From positions 1 to 64,000 of the forward strand of contig JAMKCH010049077.1 of assembly GCA_023653785.1 (NCBI GenBank): DNA of 64,000 nucleotides, written 5' to 3'. Of this stretch, positions 22,116 to 32,460 are shown piece by piece. Each line of letters opens with the position of its first letter. Positions within the stretch are counted from its first letter, which is position 1. Source of the stretch: Ophioderma brevispina (lineage: Eukaryota > Echinodermata > Ophiuroidea > Amphilepidida > Ophiodermatidae). The position numbers were made by a program, and so were the translations under genes. The notes under the pieces are model-generated. The model was not told the origin of the DNA. It was given only the letters and a program-made list of their open reading frames with translations, and made no database searches.

Positions 22116-22186
22116 GAATATTTCATCGTCGCCCGTATTTGGAAAAACAACCCCCCGCGAAAAAAATTTACAAACTAACCAAGACG

Positions 22187-22453
22187 CAGGGCCGTACCCA
22201 GGATATTTTTACGGGGGGTGCGGGTCTTCGAAAAAGTGGACCTTTTTTGGAAAAGTGGACCTAACCCCCCTAAAATTGTCCTTTTTTGGACGTTTTGAAC
22301 ATCTCATCACCAAAATGTGGACTTTTTCGCCATATTTTCTCTAAATTTTGGACCTTTTTATCAAAAAAATCGGCAAAAAGTGGACCTTTTTCCCCTTTTG
22401 TGGAATTTGGAGGGTGCGACCGCACCCCGCACCCCCCCCTGCGTACGGGCCTG
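22187..22453 (+). mobile_element. hAT-type MITE with exact 8-bp target duplication
   Basis: 267 bases from cagggccgtacccagg to cctgcgtacgggcctg (inverted ends with few mismatches), flanked by CCAAGACG at 22179-22186 and 22454-22461. The 8-bp duplication and CAGGG-type ends are characteristic of hAT elements. The inside is non-coding (repeated gtggacctttttt). Confidence 0.9.
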
Positions 22454-22460
22454 CCAAGAC

Positions 22461-22755
22461 GATCCGTTAAACAAGCCTTCGTCTGCACGTGCAGCGTCAC
22501 TCGTCTTTTCAATTGCGTTACAGAATAACAATGAAGACCACAGCAGCAGCTGCAGCCCTGCACTGGCAATCGTTGGTTGTGGGATTTTCAGCCGAGTTGA
22601 GATTACGATAATACTAGTAGTCATGGGTATAGGCTATGATTTCAACAGTTCGATCGCTGGTGAAAAAAATTCAAGCGAATCGTCTTGATCCGCTAAACAA
22701 GACTTTGTCTGCACGTGCAGCGTCACTCGTCTTTTCAATTGCGTTACCGAATATT
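22461..22755 (+). repeat. Tandem duplication of about 226 bp, second unit interrupted
   Basis: The block starting gatccgttaaacaagcc at 22461 recurs at 22687 (gatccgctaaacaagac), sharing tctgcacgtgcagcgtcact. The second half of the unit (atgaagaccacagcagcagc at 22531) recurs at about 23737, beyond the long-TIR element. The second unit was therefore split by that element. Confidence 0.8.
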
Positions 22756-22803
22756 AATGATAGAGCAGGAGCAGAATATCACAGGGGCCTTATTTAAGGA
22801 GTT

Positions 22804-23703
22804 CGTTTACCCCCACTACAGAAAGGTTTAACACCTTTGGTAGTTAATAGTATGGACCCTCTACATCAATGCTATGTAGGTAGTACTCTCAAATTGTGGT
22901 ATCACTTTTTCAATAGGGCCAATTTAAGTTTACACAGGGGTCAAATTTTTAAAATGCTCCAATCGTGTTGAAATGTATGCCATATTGTCTGTCTAGTCAT
23001 AAAGATTTCAAAAATGTATAGTTTGTACCACCTGCGACGATTGGTTTTGGAGTTATAGGGTAAAAATGACAAAAATGGTAAAAAAGGTCAATCTCAATTT
23101 GTACAGGGGTCAACATTAAAAGTTAGTCTGATTATATTTTAAATACTTGCAAATTAATGCCTGAGGTAAGAGAACTCCTAAAAGGTATAGTTTTTATTAT
23201 GTTAAATGCTTACTTAAGGAGATAAGGGTCAAAGAAAGTTAACACCAATTGGATTATGTTGCCCTATGACCTATTTTATCTCATAACATGGTAACTATGC
23301 ATTGCAGATGGTACACACTATTTCTTATTTTGACATATTAAGCTAGATGAACAACTTCTTTCAATTTTACCAAAATTGGAGTAACTTCTGATTTTGACCT
23401 CTGTACAAATAGAAATTGACTTTTTTTTACCATTTTAGCCATTTTTACCCTAAAACTCCCAAAGCAATGGTCATAGATGGTACAAACTATACATTTTTGG
23501 AATCCTTATGACTAGACAGACAATATGACATACATTTCAACATGATTGGAGCATTTTAAAAATTTGACCCTGTGTAAACTTAAATTGGCTCCTATTGAAA
23601 AAGTGATACCACAATTTGAGAGTACTACCTACCTAGCATTGATGTAGAGGGTCCATACTAACTACCAAAGGTGTCAAACCATTTCTGTAATGAGGGGTAA
23701 ACG
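22804..23703. mobile_element. Non-autonomous DNA transposon with about 330-bp terminal inverted repeats
   Basis: Left arm cgtttacccccactacagaa... (22804 to about 23130) is matched in reverse complement by about 23370-23703, ending ...gaggggtaaacg. The arms are highly similar over their whole length (for example gtactctcaaattgtggtat and its complement). The spacer of about 240 bases has no frame. The outer flanks (atagagcaggagcag at about 22763, ctcctcctctat at about 23736) may be an outer, weaker part of the same arms. Confidence 0.85.
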
Positions 23704-23931
23704 TTGATGTTTGACTTGAGTCTCAGCTCCTCCTCTATGAAGACCACAGCAGCAGCTGCAGCACTGCACTGGTATCGTTGGTTGTGGGATTTCAGCCGAG
23801 TTGAGATTACGATACTAGTAGTAGTCATGGGTATAGGCTATGACTTCAACAGTTCGCTGGTGAAAAAAATCAAGCTAATCGTCTTGACCAAGACTAACGT
23901 AGTTGGTGTTATTAATCCACTAAATAAATAC

Positions 23932-24105
23932 CTTGAACCAACTTTTTTCCCCTCTTTGCGTTACTCCACTTTTCGCCACCTGCCTCTAATTCAACTGTTT
24001 CGCCCTCGTTTGCAGTCACAATGTAATTGTTACCATTGAACTCAAACAAATAAATGCTGTCTGGTTGGTAGAAGCTAAGAATGTCGTAATTTTGAAGATT
24101 AATTC
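23932..24105 (-). CDS. msp130-like: MSP130-like gene, exon a (most N-terminal found)
   Basis: A 174-base exon: two bases of a split codon, 57 codons, one base of the next. It encodes INLQNYDILSFYQPDSIYLF followed by EFNGNNYIVTANEGE, which matches the family block N.....Y..YQPD.I..YE.NG.TYLVTANEGD, one of the most conserved parts of choice-of-anchor I / MSP130 proteins. Acceptor cttccttacag and donor ttcaag|gtattt are good. The single G left at its end forms GAT with exon b. Upstream exons with signal peptide and N-terminal half are not recognised in the next kilobases, so the gene is partial, or its first exons are diverged or lie beyond the retroelement at 27 kb. Confidence 0.88.
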
Positions 24106-24784
24106 CTGTAAGGAAGCAATCACAGAGGAAACAATTATGTTATAATAATGCAGCTGAATTTGAAAGAAATCTTTATACTAACCACTTCCATGTTATTGCT
24201 GTTGTATGTTGCAATCCCAGGGGAGGTTATGAGAATTTTTTTCCGTTATGTGCCGCTTAATTTTCAGACCTAAAGCTACGGAACTGACTTTGTGGGACAA
24301 ACGTTAGGTCCTTGGAACTGAACAGCGGCTTTAGAGCTTTATTTAATCATGGACGCAGTAGATAAGAGGACCCACAACACACTATAGTTTCAAAGACCCT
24401 ATCACGTTGTCGCCTTTTTGTTATTAAATACCACCATGATCCCATTTACCGGCTTATGGTAATGCCATAATCACCCTCTCAGCAGGAGGGCTGACGGGCC
24501 ATCGCTCTTCGGAAAGTGGCGCGGGGCATACTGGGAAGGTTCAGCCCGTCTTAAATTGCATGATGTAAATTGCATGATGGCAATGAGGAAATTGAAAGAT
24601 TAGGAAAAATTTTGTTCTGAAATTAATGGAAACGTCCCAACATAGCATGCCATTTCATCATTTAAACTAATGCTTATTATCACTTGCCTACCTGAGCATT
24701 TTGTTGTAACAACACACCGGAAGGGGTACCACCCCCTTGAATTTTCTTTATTTAACATCCAATTCCTATAAATTTGGTACCTAC

Positions 24785-24905
24785 AGTATAGATGAGGTGA
24801 CATGTGACGTCAACGACGGGCAACGAACAAAGCACTGCCCGGCAGTATGCGTGAGCATCTGCAGGGCTTGTGCTTTTAAAATTCGCGCTCAATCAGGCAT
24901 GATAA
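24785..24905 (-). repeat. Dispersed repeat, inverted copy of 59815-59935
   Basis: The minus strand reads gattgagcgcgaattttaaa, acaagccctgc, atgctcacgcatac and gacgtcacatg in the same order as the plus strand at 59815-59935. About 110-120 bases, non-coding; possibly SINE-like. Confidence 0.7.
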
Positions 24906-25879
24906 GGCTATTGAATGCTGTAACTGTATGGGCATATTCTTCGCAACTCTAACATGTCAGTAGACCAGAAGCTAACGTGTGTTTATAAACATTGATGTCA
25001 ACGCATCTATATATAGCTTAGAGTTTCTTCTTTCCAATGGTATCAAAATATGTAGAAACCAATGATGACGTCACTACAAAAATTTATATTTTGCAAATTT
25101 ACTGGCTCAAAAAGAATATTGTAACACTTAAACATTTTCCATCAAGTACAGACATTATGACGTCATCATGACATAATGTTAGTATGTTGGTACTCATTTT
25201 GGTATCAAAGGAAAGAGGACCTGCTATCTATTGCAACCAAAATCAAATGTCTGTGATATTCCTGTGTCGCACTAGGTGTGTTTGTATTTCCCTCCCGAAA
25301 GGAGGGGGTGATTGCCACACCCAATCCATCACTTTGGGATAACCCTTTACCTTTACTATACCCGGTGTTTTTGGGGGGCATGAATCGGAGCATAATATGT
25401 CAATTGGTAATTACATTAACTCATTTGACACCGGAAAATGGGGTTTTAGTAGGGCGAAAAGAATAGAAGAGAGCGGTAACAACCCCCCCCCCCCCCTTCG
25501 GAAGACGAAGGTTAATTAATTTATAATTTATAAATTTAGTTATGTATAAAGTATGACATCACACTCATATTTCAGATGAACCTGACATTGGAATTAGTTA
25601 GACATGGTGTCGGCTATCAAACAGCCACAACGGTAAACAAATTCAACATAACCGAAAGTTAAAATATTACAATTTGGTGGGTTTTCGAGGTAGCATTACA
25701 TGTAGGGGCACACTTGGGCACCAGTTCAGAAGTTATATTTTGTTACAAGGTACATAGAACTTTCATAACACCGTTTCTAAACAGTCGGAAGTGATTGGAA
25801 CATTTTCATATTATTTTCACAAGATTTTTAACAATTACGGGTCACAAAATCACCTAAAATGCAAGCTCATTTTCTACAG

Positions 25880-26029
25880 TCGTAACTCGTACAAAGGAAT
25901 GACGGATTTGAATGGGGTTTTCGAAATGGTAGTCCGTTTTCCTGAAAATCGGCCTGAAAATTTAAATCCTCTCATGATATTCCTATATTGTGAACGTAGT
26001 TGCAATGGATATTTCGGTTCCAAGTGTAG
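25880..26029 (+). CDS. Doubtful exon of unknown protein
   Basis: An open segment between an acceptor-like cattttctacag and a donor-like gtgtag|gtgttc. It encodes a stretch such as MTDLNGVFEMVVRFPENRP ending in CERSCNGYFGSKC, a Cys/Gly pattern seen in extracellular modules. The opposite strand is open too, and no family is recognised. It may be chance. Confidence 0.2.
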
Positions 26030-26519
26030 GTGTTCAAAATTAACATGGTGAAAGAACTGTAAAAGGTTTGCATTAGTGTTTTTTAAGGGGGTACCTTTTG
26101 ATCGCCTATTCTTAAGAAAATATGAGCGCATTATTTTTTTATATACTAAGGCAGGGCCTTCAATTTCTTTAGGGAATCAAAACCTTAAAGTGCAACGTGC
26201 ACCGAGAGATTTCAATCATCCATAATTAGATGGTGTCATATGTAAGTGATTTTCCATGTCTATAGTAGTAGCACGCAAATAAATTTCTTACCTTGTATTT
26301 GGTGATAATAAATGCCTTAAAGGTGACAACAAAACGTTATTTTAAGTTGGTCGTTTTTTTAATATACACAAATAGCTGAAGTAACGTATTTAGAAATTTT
26401 CATAATTTTGTACCAAAGAATGATTCTCACTTATCCTTTGAAATGAGGATATTTTTGATGGATAGCTTTACACAATCGTTGCAAAATCGGAATTTTAAAT
26501 ATTTTAGGAGGGACCCGGT

Positions 26520-26665
26520 TATGTGGAATCTCTCGCTGCACCTTGCGAGCACACCCCCAGACACGACACAGTGACACACATACACACCACACACATCACC
26601 GTGAGCAAGCAAGCGCACACACAAACCCATACCAACATACCAACACACACACCACACACACTCAG
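26520..26665. repeat. CA-rich microsatellite
   Basis: Degenerate acacaca tract (cacacatacacaccacac and similar). Open frames on both strands here are artefacts of the repeat. Confidence 0.9.
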
Positions 26666-26976
26666 GACTGCAGTACTTGTCTCCTTTTTTCCAAAGAGGC
26701 GACCTTTGCAAGCTGGGGTCCACATGATAAGCCTCGAGTCCTGCCTCATTTGGGAATGTGTTTTTAATCAGTGCTATAAAAGAATGCACTCCAAATCCAC
26801 CACCTTATTTTCAACTTCTTAAAGACAACTCACCAGAATCTTTTGTCGCTGCTATCCATATAACTAAATTCTTCCAAGCTTTAATGCCCAAGGAATAAAT
26901 CTCGTCAATGCTGTCGAGTTACTAAATTCACTTCGGCAATTGCATTGTTCTCCTTTAATCATAATAAAGTTTTTAT

Positions 26977-28097
26977 TGTTCTATGGCCTCCATTTTTCTG
27001 ATTAAAACTTTTAAAATATATTTTCTCAATTTTATTTGAGAGAGATTTCTCACGGAAAAGTATTTTTTTTTTACTATAAAATAGAAAAGGGGAATACCAC
27101 TAGTTTGTTTTGCTAGGACCTGTTTTAGATTGCACAATAGGGGGAAGTGGGAATTCCCCAGGATGCTAAACTAGAAACTTGTTTTATGTTTTCAGATCAA
27201 AACATTTGTAAGATCAGGAATTTCCCCCCCAACGTTATAGTTGGAAAGTGATGTGATTCAGATGAAGTAATTTAATTGGATTTCAAGGGGAGGCAGGGGT
27301 GGGTGGGGGGGGGGGGGGGGAGCAAAAGTGAGAAAAACAGTGGATCGCTAGTGCAGGGTTATGTTTTTTATGCATGAGTCTGTAGGTAATATCGATTTAT
27401 TATAGCTTGGGATCTTTGTGAAGTCAGTATATATATGGAGATTTGAGCTAAGCCTCGCCGTCAGCAGTTGCAATCAGCTATCCATAAATGGTTGCAGCTG
27501 GTTTATCTACATATTGGTATGATTGTGCTCCACATTTTGTTTGGCTCCACACAGTGCCAGATTTATTATATTTTAATTCCATGTGAGCAAGTGCTGTAAT
27601 TATTCTACTGTCCTTCTTGGAAGCCGAACGTGCTGGTGAATTAAAATAGGATTCCATATTGTGTACAGATAGAAATCGAGGTGAATTTCTTGGCTGTATA
27701 CTGTGGATTATGTCGTCGAGGGACCTTAATTTAAAACCTTGTCGTCTTGAATGCTGGACAAAAGTCTCATGACGAGAGATTCCCATGGAATATACTAACC
27801 TGAAGAGTTGAAATATTGAACTTTGCCTACTGTCATTTTGAGTCGTCGCTGTGAGGACCTATCGTTTGAACTGCAACGCCTTTCAACTAGGAACTGAACA
27901 TCTTATAAGTATAATAAAATTGTGTAAATTATAATGTAATTTTTGTTTTGGACATACCCAATTCTTTGACCAAATCAAGTACAGATCATTAAAACTGTTT
28001 ATTATATATAATTTTAAGATCATCGTGTGCACAATGGCTATTTCGTTGTGTTTGAAAGGTATTTCTGACCTTAGACGCGTCTACGAGACGTCATACA
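26977..28097 (+). repeat. 5' LTR of the Gmr1-like element
   Basis: 1,121 bases from TGTTCTATGGCC to TCATACA. Its limits are set by the solo LTR at 9650-10662, which is its reverse complement and has clear target duplications, and by the primer site that starts five bases later. A G-run (27302-27320) is a private insertion relative to the solo copy. Confidence 0.88.
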
Positions 28098-28101
28098 GAA
28101 T

Positions 28102-28119
28102 TGGGGGCTCGTCCGGGAA
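28102..28119 (+). promoter_or_regulatory. Primer binding site, tRNA-Pro type
   Basis: tgggggctcgtccgggaa follows the LTR end by four bases. The first 17 bases match the complement of the 3' end of tRNA-Pro as used by gammaretroviruses. It identifies the priming tRNA and confirms the LTR boundary. Confidence 0.85.
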
Positions 28120-28334
28120 TTGAATTGAAATAAAATTTGAAGCCTTATGTTCAAATTTACACACCAAAAGTGTTTTAATATATTGTAAACATTGTGCCAT
28201 TTCGCATACAAATGTTGTGTGTATTACCTGTGACTACTGTTGTAGTTTGGTTCCAGTCACTATATTGTGGTTGTAAGTACAATCACATGGAGTATTATCC
28301 AGAAGTGTTCATAGGCAAATAACTTGGGAGAAGT

Positions 28335-29360
28335 TTGATAGCTGAGAAAGCCTTAGTTAATAAAATTGCCAGCACTTTTAGGATTGAGGCAAACATGACC
28401 AGAGAAAACAGATCCATCAAAAAGAGTTTGAAATTGAAAAATTTGTCCAGGAGATGTTTTGGTATAGTTCATATTTGGCAACATATAGAAGAGTTCTGGA
28501 ACAGGGCACTGGTGATGCCGTCAAGTTGAAAGAGGCTTGAAATTTCAAAAAGAAATAGAGTTGAAAAAAGTTGGAATGGAACAAAAACAGAAAGAAATAG
28601 ACACAGCAAAAAGAATTGAAATGCAAATTAGAAGAACAAAAAGAAAATGAAATTGAATTAGAAAAAGAAAAATTGCGATGCAAATGCAAAAGAAAATCCA
28701 ACAAAAAGAGATGGAATTTGCAAATTGAGAAGGAAAAAGCATTGGAAAAGGAAAAATTGCAAAATGATATGAAACAAAAGGAGCTTGTAGCTCACTTAGA
28801 GTTAGAAAAAATGAAACAACGGCCTAGCTCATCAACTCGTCCAAGCCCTCTGGTTTGATGCTGCGAAAATATTCGCCTGGTTCCAAAATTTCAGGAACCA
28901 GAAGTAGAACAAATACTCTTACACTTTGAGAAAATTGCCAATACTTGAAATGCAAACTCTGGACGGGTTGCTACAGTCATGGTTCAATTGGTAAAGCCCG
29001 AGACTATATTCGGCAATGTCATTAGACAGAGTAGTGATTATGATGAGGTTTAATCAGGCGTGCTCAAATCATCTGAATTGGTGCCAGAGGCATATAGCAA
29101 AAATTCAGGTCTTTCATAAAAAGGATGCACCAGACCCTGGTTTAATTTGCCCGTGTAAAGAACAAAATGTTTGATTCGCGACTTCTCTCAAAGAAGTCGG
29201 CAAATTTTGGTCAACTTAAGGGAGTTGATGTTTAGTTGAATAGTCAGTGTCTACATCCAGATATCAAACACATCTGGGATGAAACAAAATTGACAGTTGC
29301 GTGAAGCAGCCGTAAGGCCGACGAATTATGCCTTGACACACAATTAAGTCATACTAGTAG
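28335..29360 (+). pseudogene. gag of the Gmr1-like element, decayed
   Basis: The first part (about 28540-28830) is a Lys/Glu/Gln-rich coiled-coil segment (EQKENEIELEKEKLRCKCKR in one frame). The next part shows capsid-like blocks across frames: a KFQEPEVEQILLHFEKIA-like stretch at about 28884-28940, GKAR-like at 28996, LVPEAY-like at about 29080, QTLV.FAR.K near 29132, and RKADELCLDTQLSH near 29310-29350. These match the LTR-element capsid family with PEAYRQ.FR and ADEY.L.H motifs. Many stops. Confidence 0.65.
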
Positions 29361-29859
29361 TCCTAGCCAATAAGTACTAGGTACAACAAATACAACAATA
29401 GTCGGGTTCTAACAAATGGTAGCACTCAGGAGGGGAAAATCCCAGTCAGTTTTCCCATGAAAAGGGAGTAAAGAAAGTAATGGTGCTATCAGAAACATGG
29501 GATGGAACCCAAATCACAGTTAACATGCCATCACTGTAAGAAAGCCATGACATACAAGGTCCGGTGTTGGGAGATGCAATGGCTATCACCCAAAAAGGAG
29601 GAGCCAAAAGTGAGTCAAAACCAATAGGTTGGGCAGTTACTTTGAGGGAGTTCAAAGTTCATTCTTCTGTTCAGAAACAGAAATCCCACAAAAGGGAATT
29701 GGACACCGAAAAATTAAGGGATGACTTTACCTTTTGTTTTTGGAGGGATTTGTGTCTACACTTTCAGGTGATAGTTTATTTAGATCCAAAACCCATTAAA
29801 TTAAATCAACGCCGGGACACGTGCTTGCGCGCAGTCCTGATATGAAGATGGCCACTTCC

Positions 29860-30100
29860 ATTTGATTATTGCAGAGTTCCACAGAACTAGTGCATTGATT
29901 CAGGGGATCGGTATGGATTTATTAGTGTCCCTCTTCATGTCACAAAATGAATTTGGAAATCAGACTTGGTTTCTGGAACTGGCCACAATTGGTGTAGACA
30001 AGAACTCCCCGTAAAGGGGTATCATGTTGTTAGGGAATGATTTGGCAGGGGGGAAATTGCTCCCAGATCCCATAGATTCACAGGTGCCCTGACAGTTGGA
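29860..30100 (+). pseudogene. Protease-region remnant of the Gmr1-like element
   Basis: Blocks DSGD/QGIGMDLLV, VPLH near 29930, SDLVSGTGHNWCRQELPVKG near 29963-30020 and LLGNDLAGGKLLPDP near 30030-30070 match the C-terminal part of the retroviral-type protease region in this group. The active-site DTGA is not legible. Confidence 0.6.
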
Positions 30101-30429
30101 TAAAATTAATGAGGAAATAGACATTTTTTCCGCATGGTGGGCAGTAACTAGGTCAAGGACCCGAAAAGCCTCACAGTAAAACAGTGGCAGTGATGAGTCA
30201 AAATACTCACACATATAGTTAGAGTGTTGAGGATGACTTAGTCCCACATTTAGAGGATATTTTTTTCCTCAAATTCAGAGTACTTTTGGAGTCAATCTTA
30301 CCTCTTCAGGGGAGACTAAAGTCCCTGTTAGTGAAATCCAGCCCCTTAGCACAAACAAAGTGACAAGCGGGTAAACAATGAAAATCTAGCCGCTGAGCAT
30401 GATAGAATTAGGGCAACAAATGAGTAGTT

Positions 30430-31115
30430 AAAGCTCTAACAAAGTTTTTCACCCTAGTTAGGCCTCCAAAATCACTTCAGTCTGATCAAGGATCAAATTT
30501 CATGTCAGGTTGTTCCAACAGTTTGACCAGTTGGGATTTCCCAGTACAGTTGTACAGCATAACCACCCAGAATCCCAAGGGGCCCTAGAAAGTTACCACC
30601 AAACATTGAAGACAATGATCAAAACCTATGTTTTTGAATTTGAGAGGGATTGGAGAGGGAGTTCATCTCCTGTTATTTGCTACCAGGAGGCTGTACAAGA
30701 GTCATTGATTTAGTCCATTTGAGTTGGTGTTTGGTCACAAAGGTTAGGGGACCATTGAACTACTGAAGTGGTTTGTGTGAAAATCCTGATTTGACTTTAT
30801 TAGACTAGTGGTCTCAATTCACCCAGACACAGGCTCCAAAGAGCCACTTGACTTGCCAAACAAATCTCAAACAGAGTCCGGCAAAAAGGAAAACATGTAG
30901 ACAAAGATGCCAGGAACAGAGATTCAAGCCAGGTGATAAAGGTTTGGCCACTTTTTCCAATTCAGGCATCCTTTGCAAGCCATGTATTCTGGACCATATG
31001 AGAGTGAAACAAATGGGATACCTTGCTATGTGATCAAAACACAGGTAGACGTAAAATTCCACAATTATGTGTCACATAAATATGCCCAAAGAGTATAAGA
31101 CAGAGAGATGACATA
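30430..31115 (+). pseudogene. Integrase remnant of the Gmr1-like element
   Basis: LQSDQGSNFMS at about 30477-30510 contains the second catalytic aspartate. HNHPESQGALESYHQTLKTM at about 30558-30620 contains the catalytic glutamate. FSPFELVFGHKG near 30717-30750 and FKPGDKGLATFSNSG near 30923-30965 (integrase C-terminal domain) follow, then HINMPKEYKTER near 31073-31107. The zinc finger and first aspartate are not found: the stretch 30250-30430 is too decayed or deleted. Confidence 0.82.
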
Positions 31116-31369
31116 ATCCTGCATTTGTATGTCATCTAGAGTTTGATGGTGTGTAAAATGTTGACGTCAAACAGATTTAGAATTGAACAAAACAGCACTG
31201 TACACACAGAAAATGAGTATGGTGTCAATGTGCAAATCTGACATACTTGCCAGTTTAGACAAGAAAACTGAGGTCACCTCCCCGCATGTCAACAAGTGAA
31301 TTGAAAGTAGTTAATCATGAGTGGGAAAACATATTACTGATGTACCCCAGTGAGACACATGTCATAACC

Positions 31370-32190
31370 TATGACATTGACGTAGGGGACTCCGAGCCTG
31401 TAAAGCAACATCCTTATAGGGTGAATCCACCTCAAGTTGCCACATATCAGGAATGAGGTGACACAGGTTAGACAATGGAATAGTAGAGCCAAAGCAATAG
31501 TGACTGGAGTGTCCCCATGTATTCTGGTTCCAACCGGATGGTTTTCATTTCGTTTGTCACTGATTTTCGAAAAGTCAACCTCTGTTCCAAAACGCGACTC
31601 AATCCAATCCCACGGATTTGATGATTGCATAGATAAAGAGTTGAAATGCCAAATTTGTTAGCAATTTGAATTGTTGAAGGGGTATTGGCAAGTTTCCCCT
31701 CACTGATCTGGCCAAAGAAAGTTCCCTTTTGTACGCCCGATGGCCTATACCAAACAAAAATGCATTTGGCCTCAAAAATTCTGCCGCAACATTTCCGAGT
31801 ATTTAGGTGACAGAGTCGTTGGACAGAGAAATTGTGAAGCCTATGTCGATGATCTTCTTGTGTAACAGTGAACTGGAAGAACACATGAGACAGCTCTTTG
31901 AGAAATTATCTCAGGCAGTTTTAACTGTGATCTCGTGAAAAGTGAATTTTGCCATGCAATGTCACATACTTAGTGCATGTTGTAGGACAAGGGCAAATAG
32001 CCAATCACTGCAAAAGTGAACAATTGAGAAACTCCCCCACACACCACCGAGCAAAGAGATCTCATGAGATCTTAGGTAGGTCGGGTATGACAGAAACTAC
32101 TGTCCAAATTTCTCAGAATTGCGGGTCCGCTGACCAACCTTCTGAGAAAAACACAAAATTTTGTGTGCAGAGCAATGCCAAAAGCCGTTT
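31370..32190 (+). pseudogene. Reverse transcriptase remnant of the Gmr1-like element
   Basis: VKQHPYRVNPPQ at about 31400-31434 is the usual start. A SPCILVPTGWFSFRLSLIFE block lies near 31510-31570, LNPIPRI/DDCIDK near 31590-31632, and a GYWQVSPH-like block near 31680-31700. The catalytic-box region EAYVDDLLV sits at about 31837-31865 across a frame change, SEFCHAMSHT/VTYLVHVVGQGQIA near 31942-32005. Frames alternate, so no function remains. Confidence 0.8.
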
Positions 32191-32460
32191 GAGAAAATCA
32201 AATCTATGTTGATGAATGCGCCAGTTTGATTGCGCCAGACGTTCAGAAACAGTTCAAGTTGGCAGTTGATGCCAGTTGATGTAGGGCTGTGGGGGGAGTT
32301 TTCTCATGCAAGCAGATGAAAAGATGTGATTCATCCTGGTCTGTTATTACTCTAAGAAGTTTGACCAAACATCATAAACTACTCAACCATTGAGAAAGAA
32401 TGTCTTGCATTGCTATTGTCATTGCAAAATTTTGAAGTGTACTGAGTCGAACAGTGCACC
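32190..32460 (+). pseudogene. RNase H remnant of the Gmr1-like element, truncated
   Basis: NAPVLIAPDVQKQFKLAVDA at about 32217-32275 (first aspartate) is followed in other frames by a GAVLLQADE.VIHPVCYYSKKFDQ match (about 32283-32365) and an IEKECLALLLSLQNFEVY match (about 32390-32445). The remaining RNase H and 3' LTR are missing. Confidence 0.78.

Larger units (their letters stand above)
17233..23931 (-). other. Large intron between exons a and b, filled with mobile elements
   Basis: No MSP130-like exon was recognised here. Contents: a G/C-run hairpin (17668-17702), a TA-flanked MITE (18454-18778), a short tandem duplication (21376-21535), a foldback region with a perfect palindrome (21793-22115), a hAT-type MITE (22187-22453) and a long-TIR element (22804-23703). 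Between 18.8 and 21.3 kb I see no gene. Confidence 0.5.
24106..26976. other. No clear gene; dispersed repeats and one doubtful exon
   Basis: AT-rich DNA. It holds a dispersed repeat (24785-24905), two tgacgtca words (25064, 25157), short hairpins in C/G-rich ends at 25290-25308 and 25486-25510, one exon-like segment on the plus strand (25880-26029), and a CA-rich tract (26520-26665). Confidence 0.5.
26977..32460 (+). mobile_element. Gmr1-like Ty3/gypsy retrotransposon copy 2, 3'-truncated
   Basis: Order on the plus strand: LTR, primer site, gag, protease, integrase, RT, RNase H. Integrase before RT marks the Gmr1-type group. All frames are broken by many substitutions and small indels. Sequence similarity ends in RNase H near 32460 and no 3' LTR follows, so the element is truncated. 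A solo LTR of the same family is at 9650-10662. Confidence 0.85.

Noticed and set aside
25064..25165. CRE-type promoter from tgacgtca words
   Set aside because: Two palindromic octamers alone, without a gene start nearby, are not enough.
26427..26822. Overlapping frames on both strands
   Set aside because: Generated by a CA-rich tract.
28545..28858. Separate coiled-coil protein gene
   Set aside because: Lys/Glu-rich stretch lies where gag is expected, between the primer site and capsid-like blocks, and is broken by stops.
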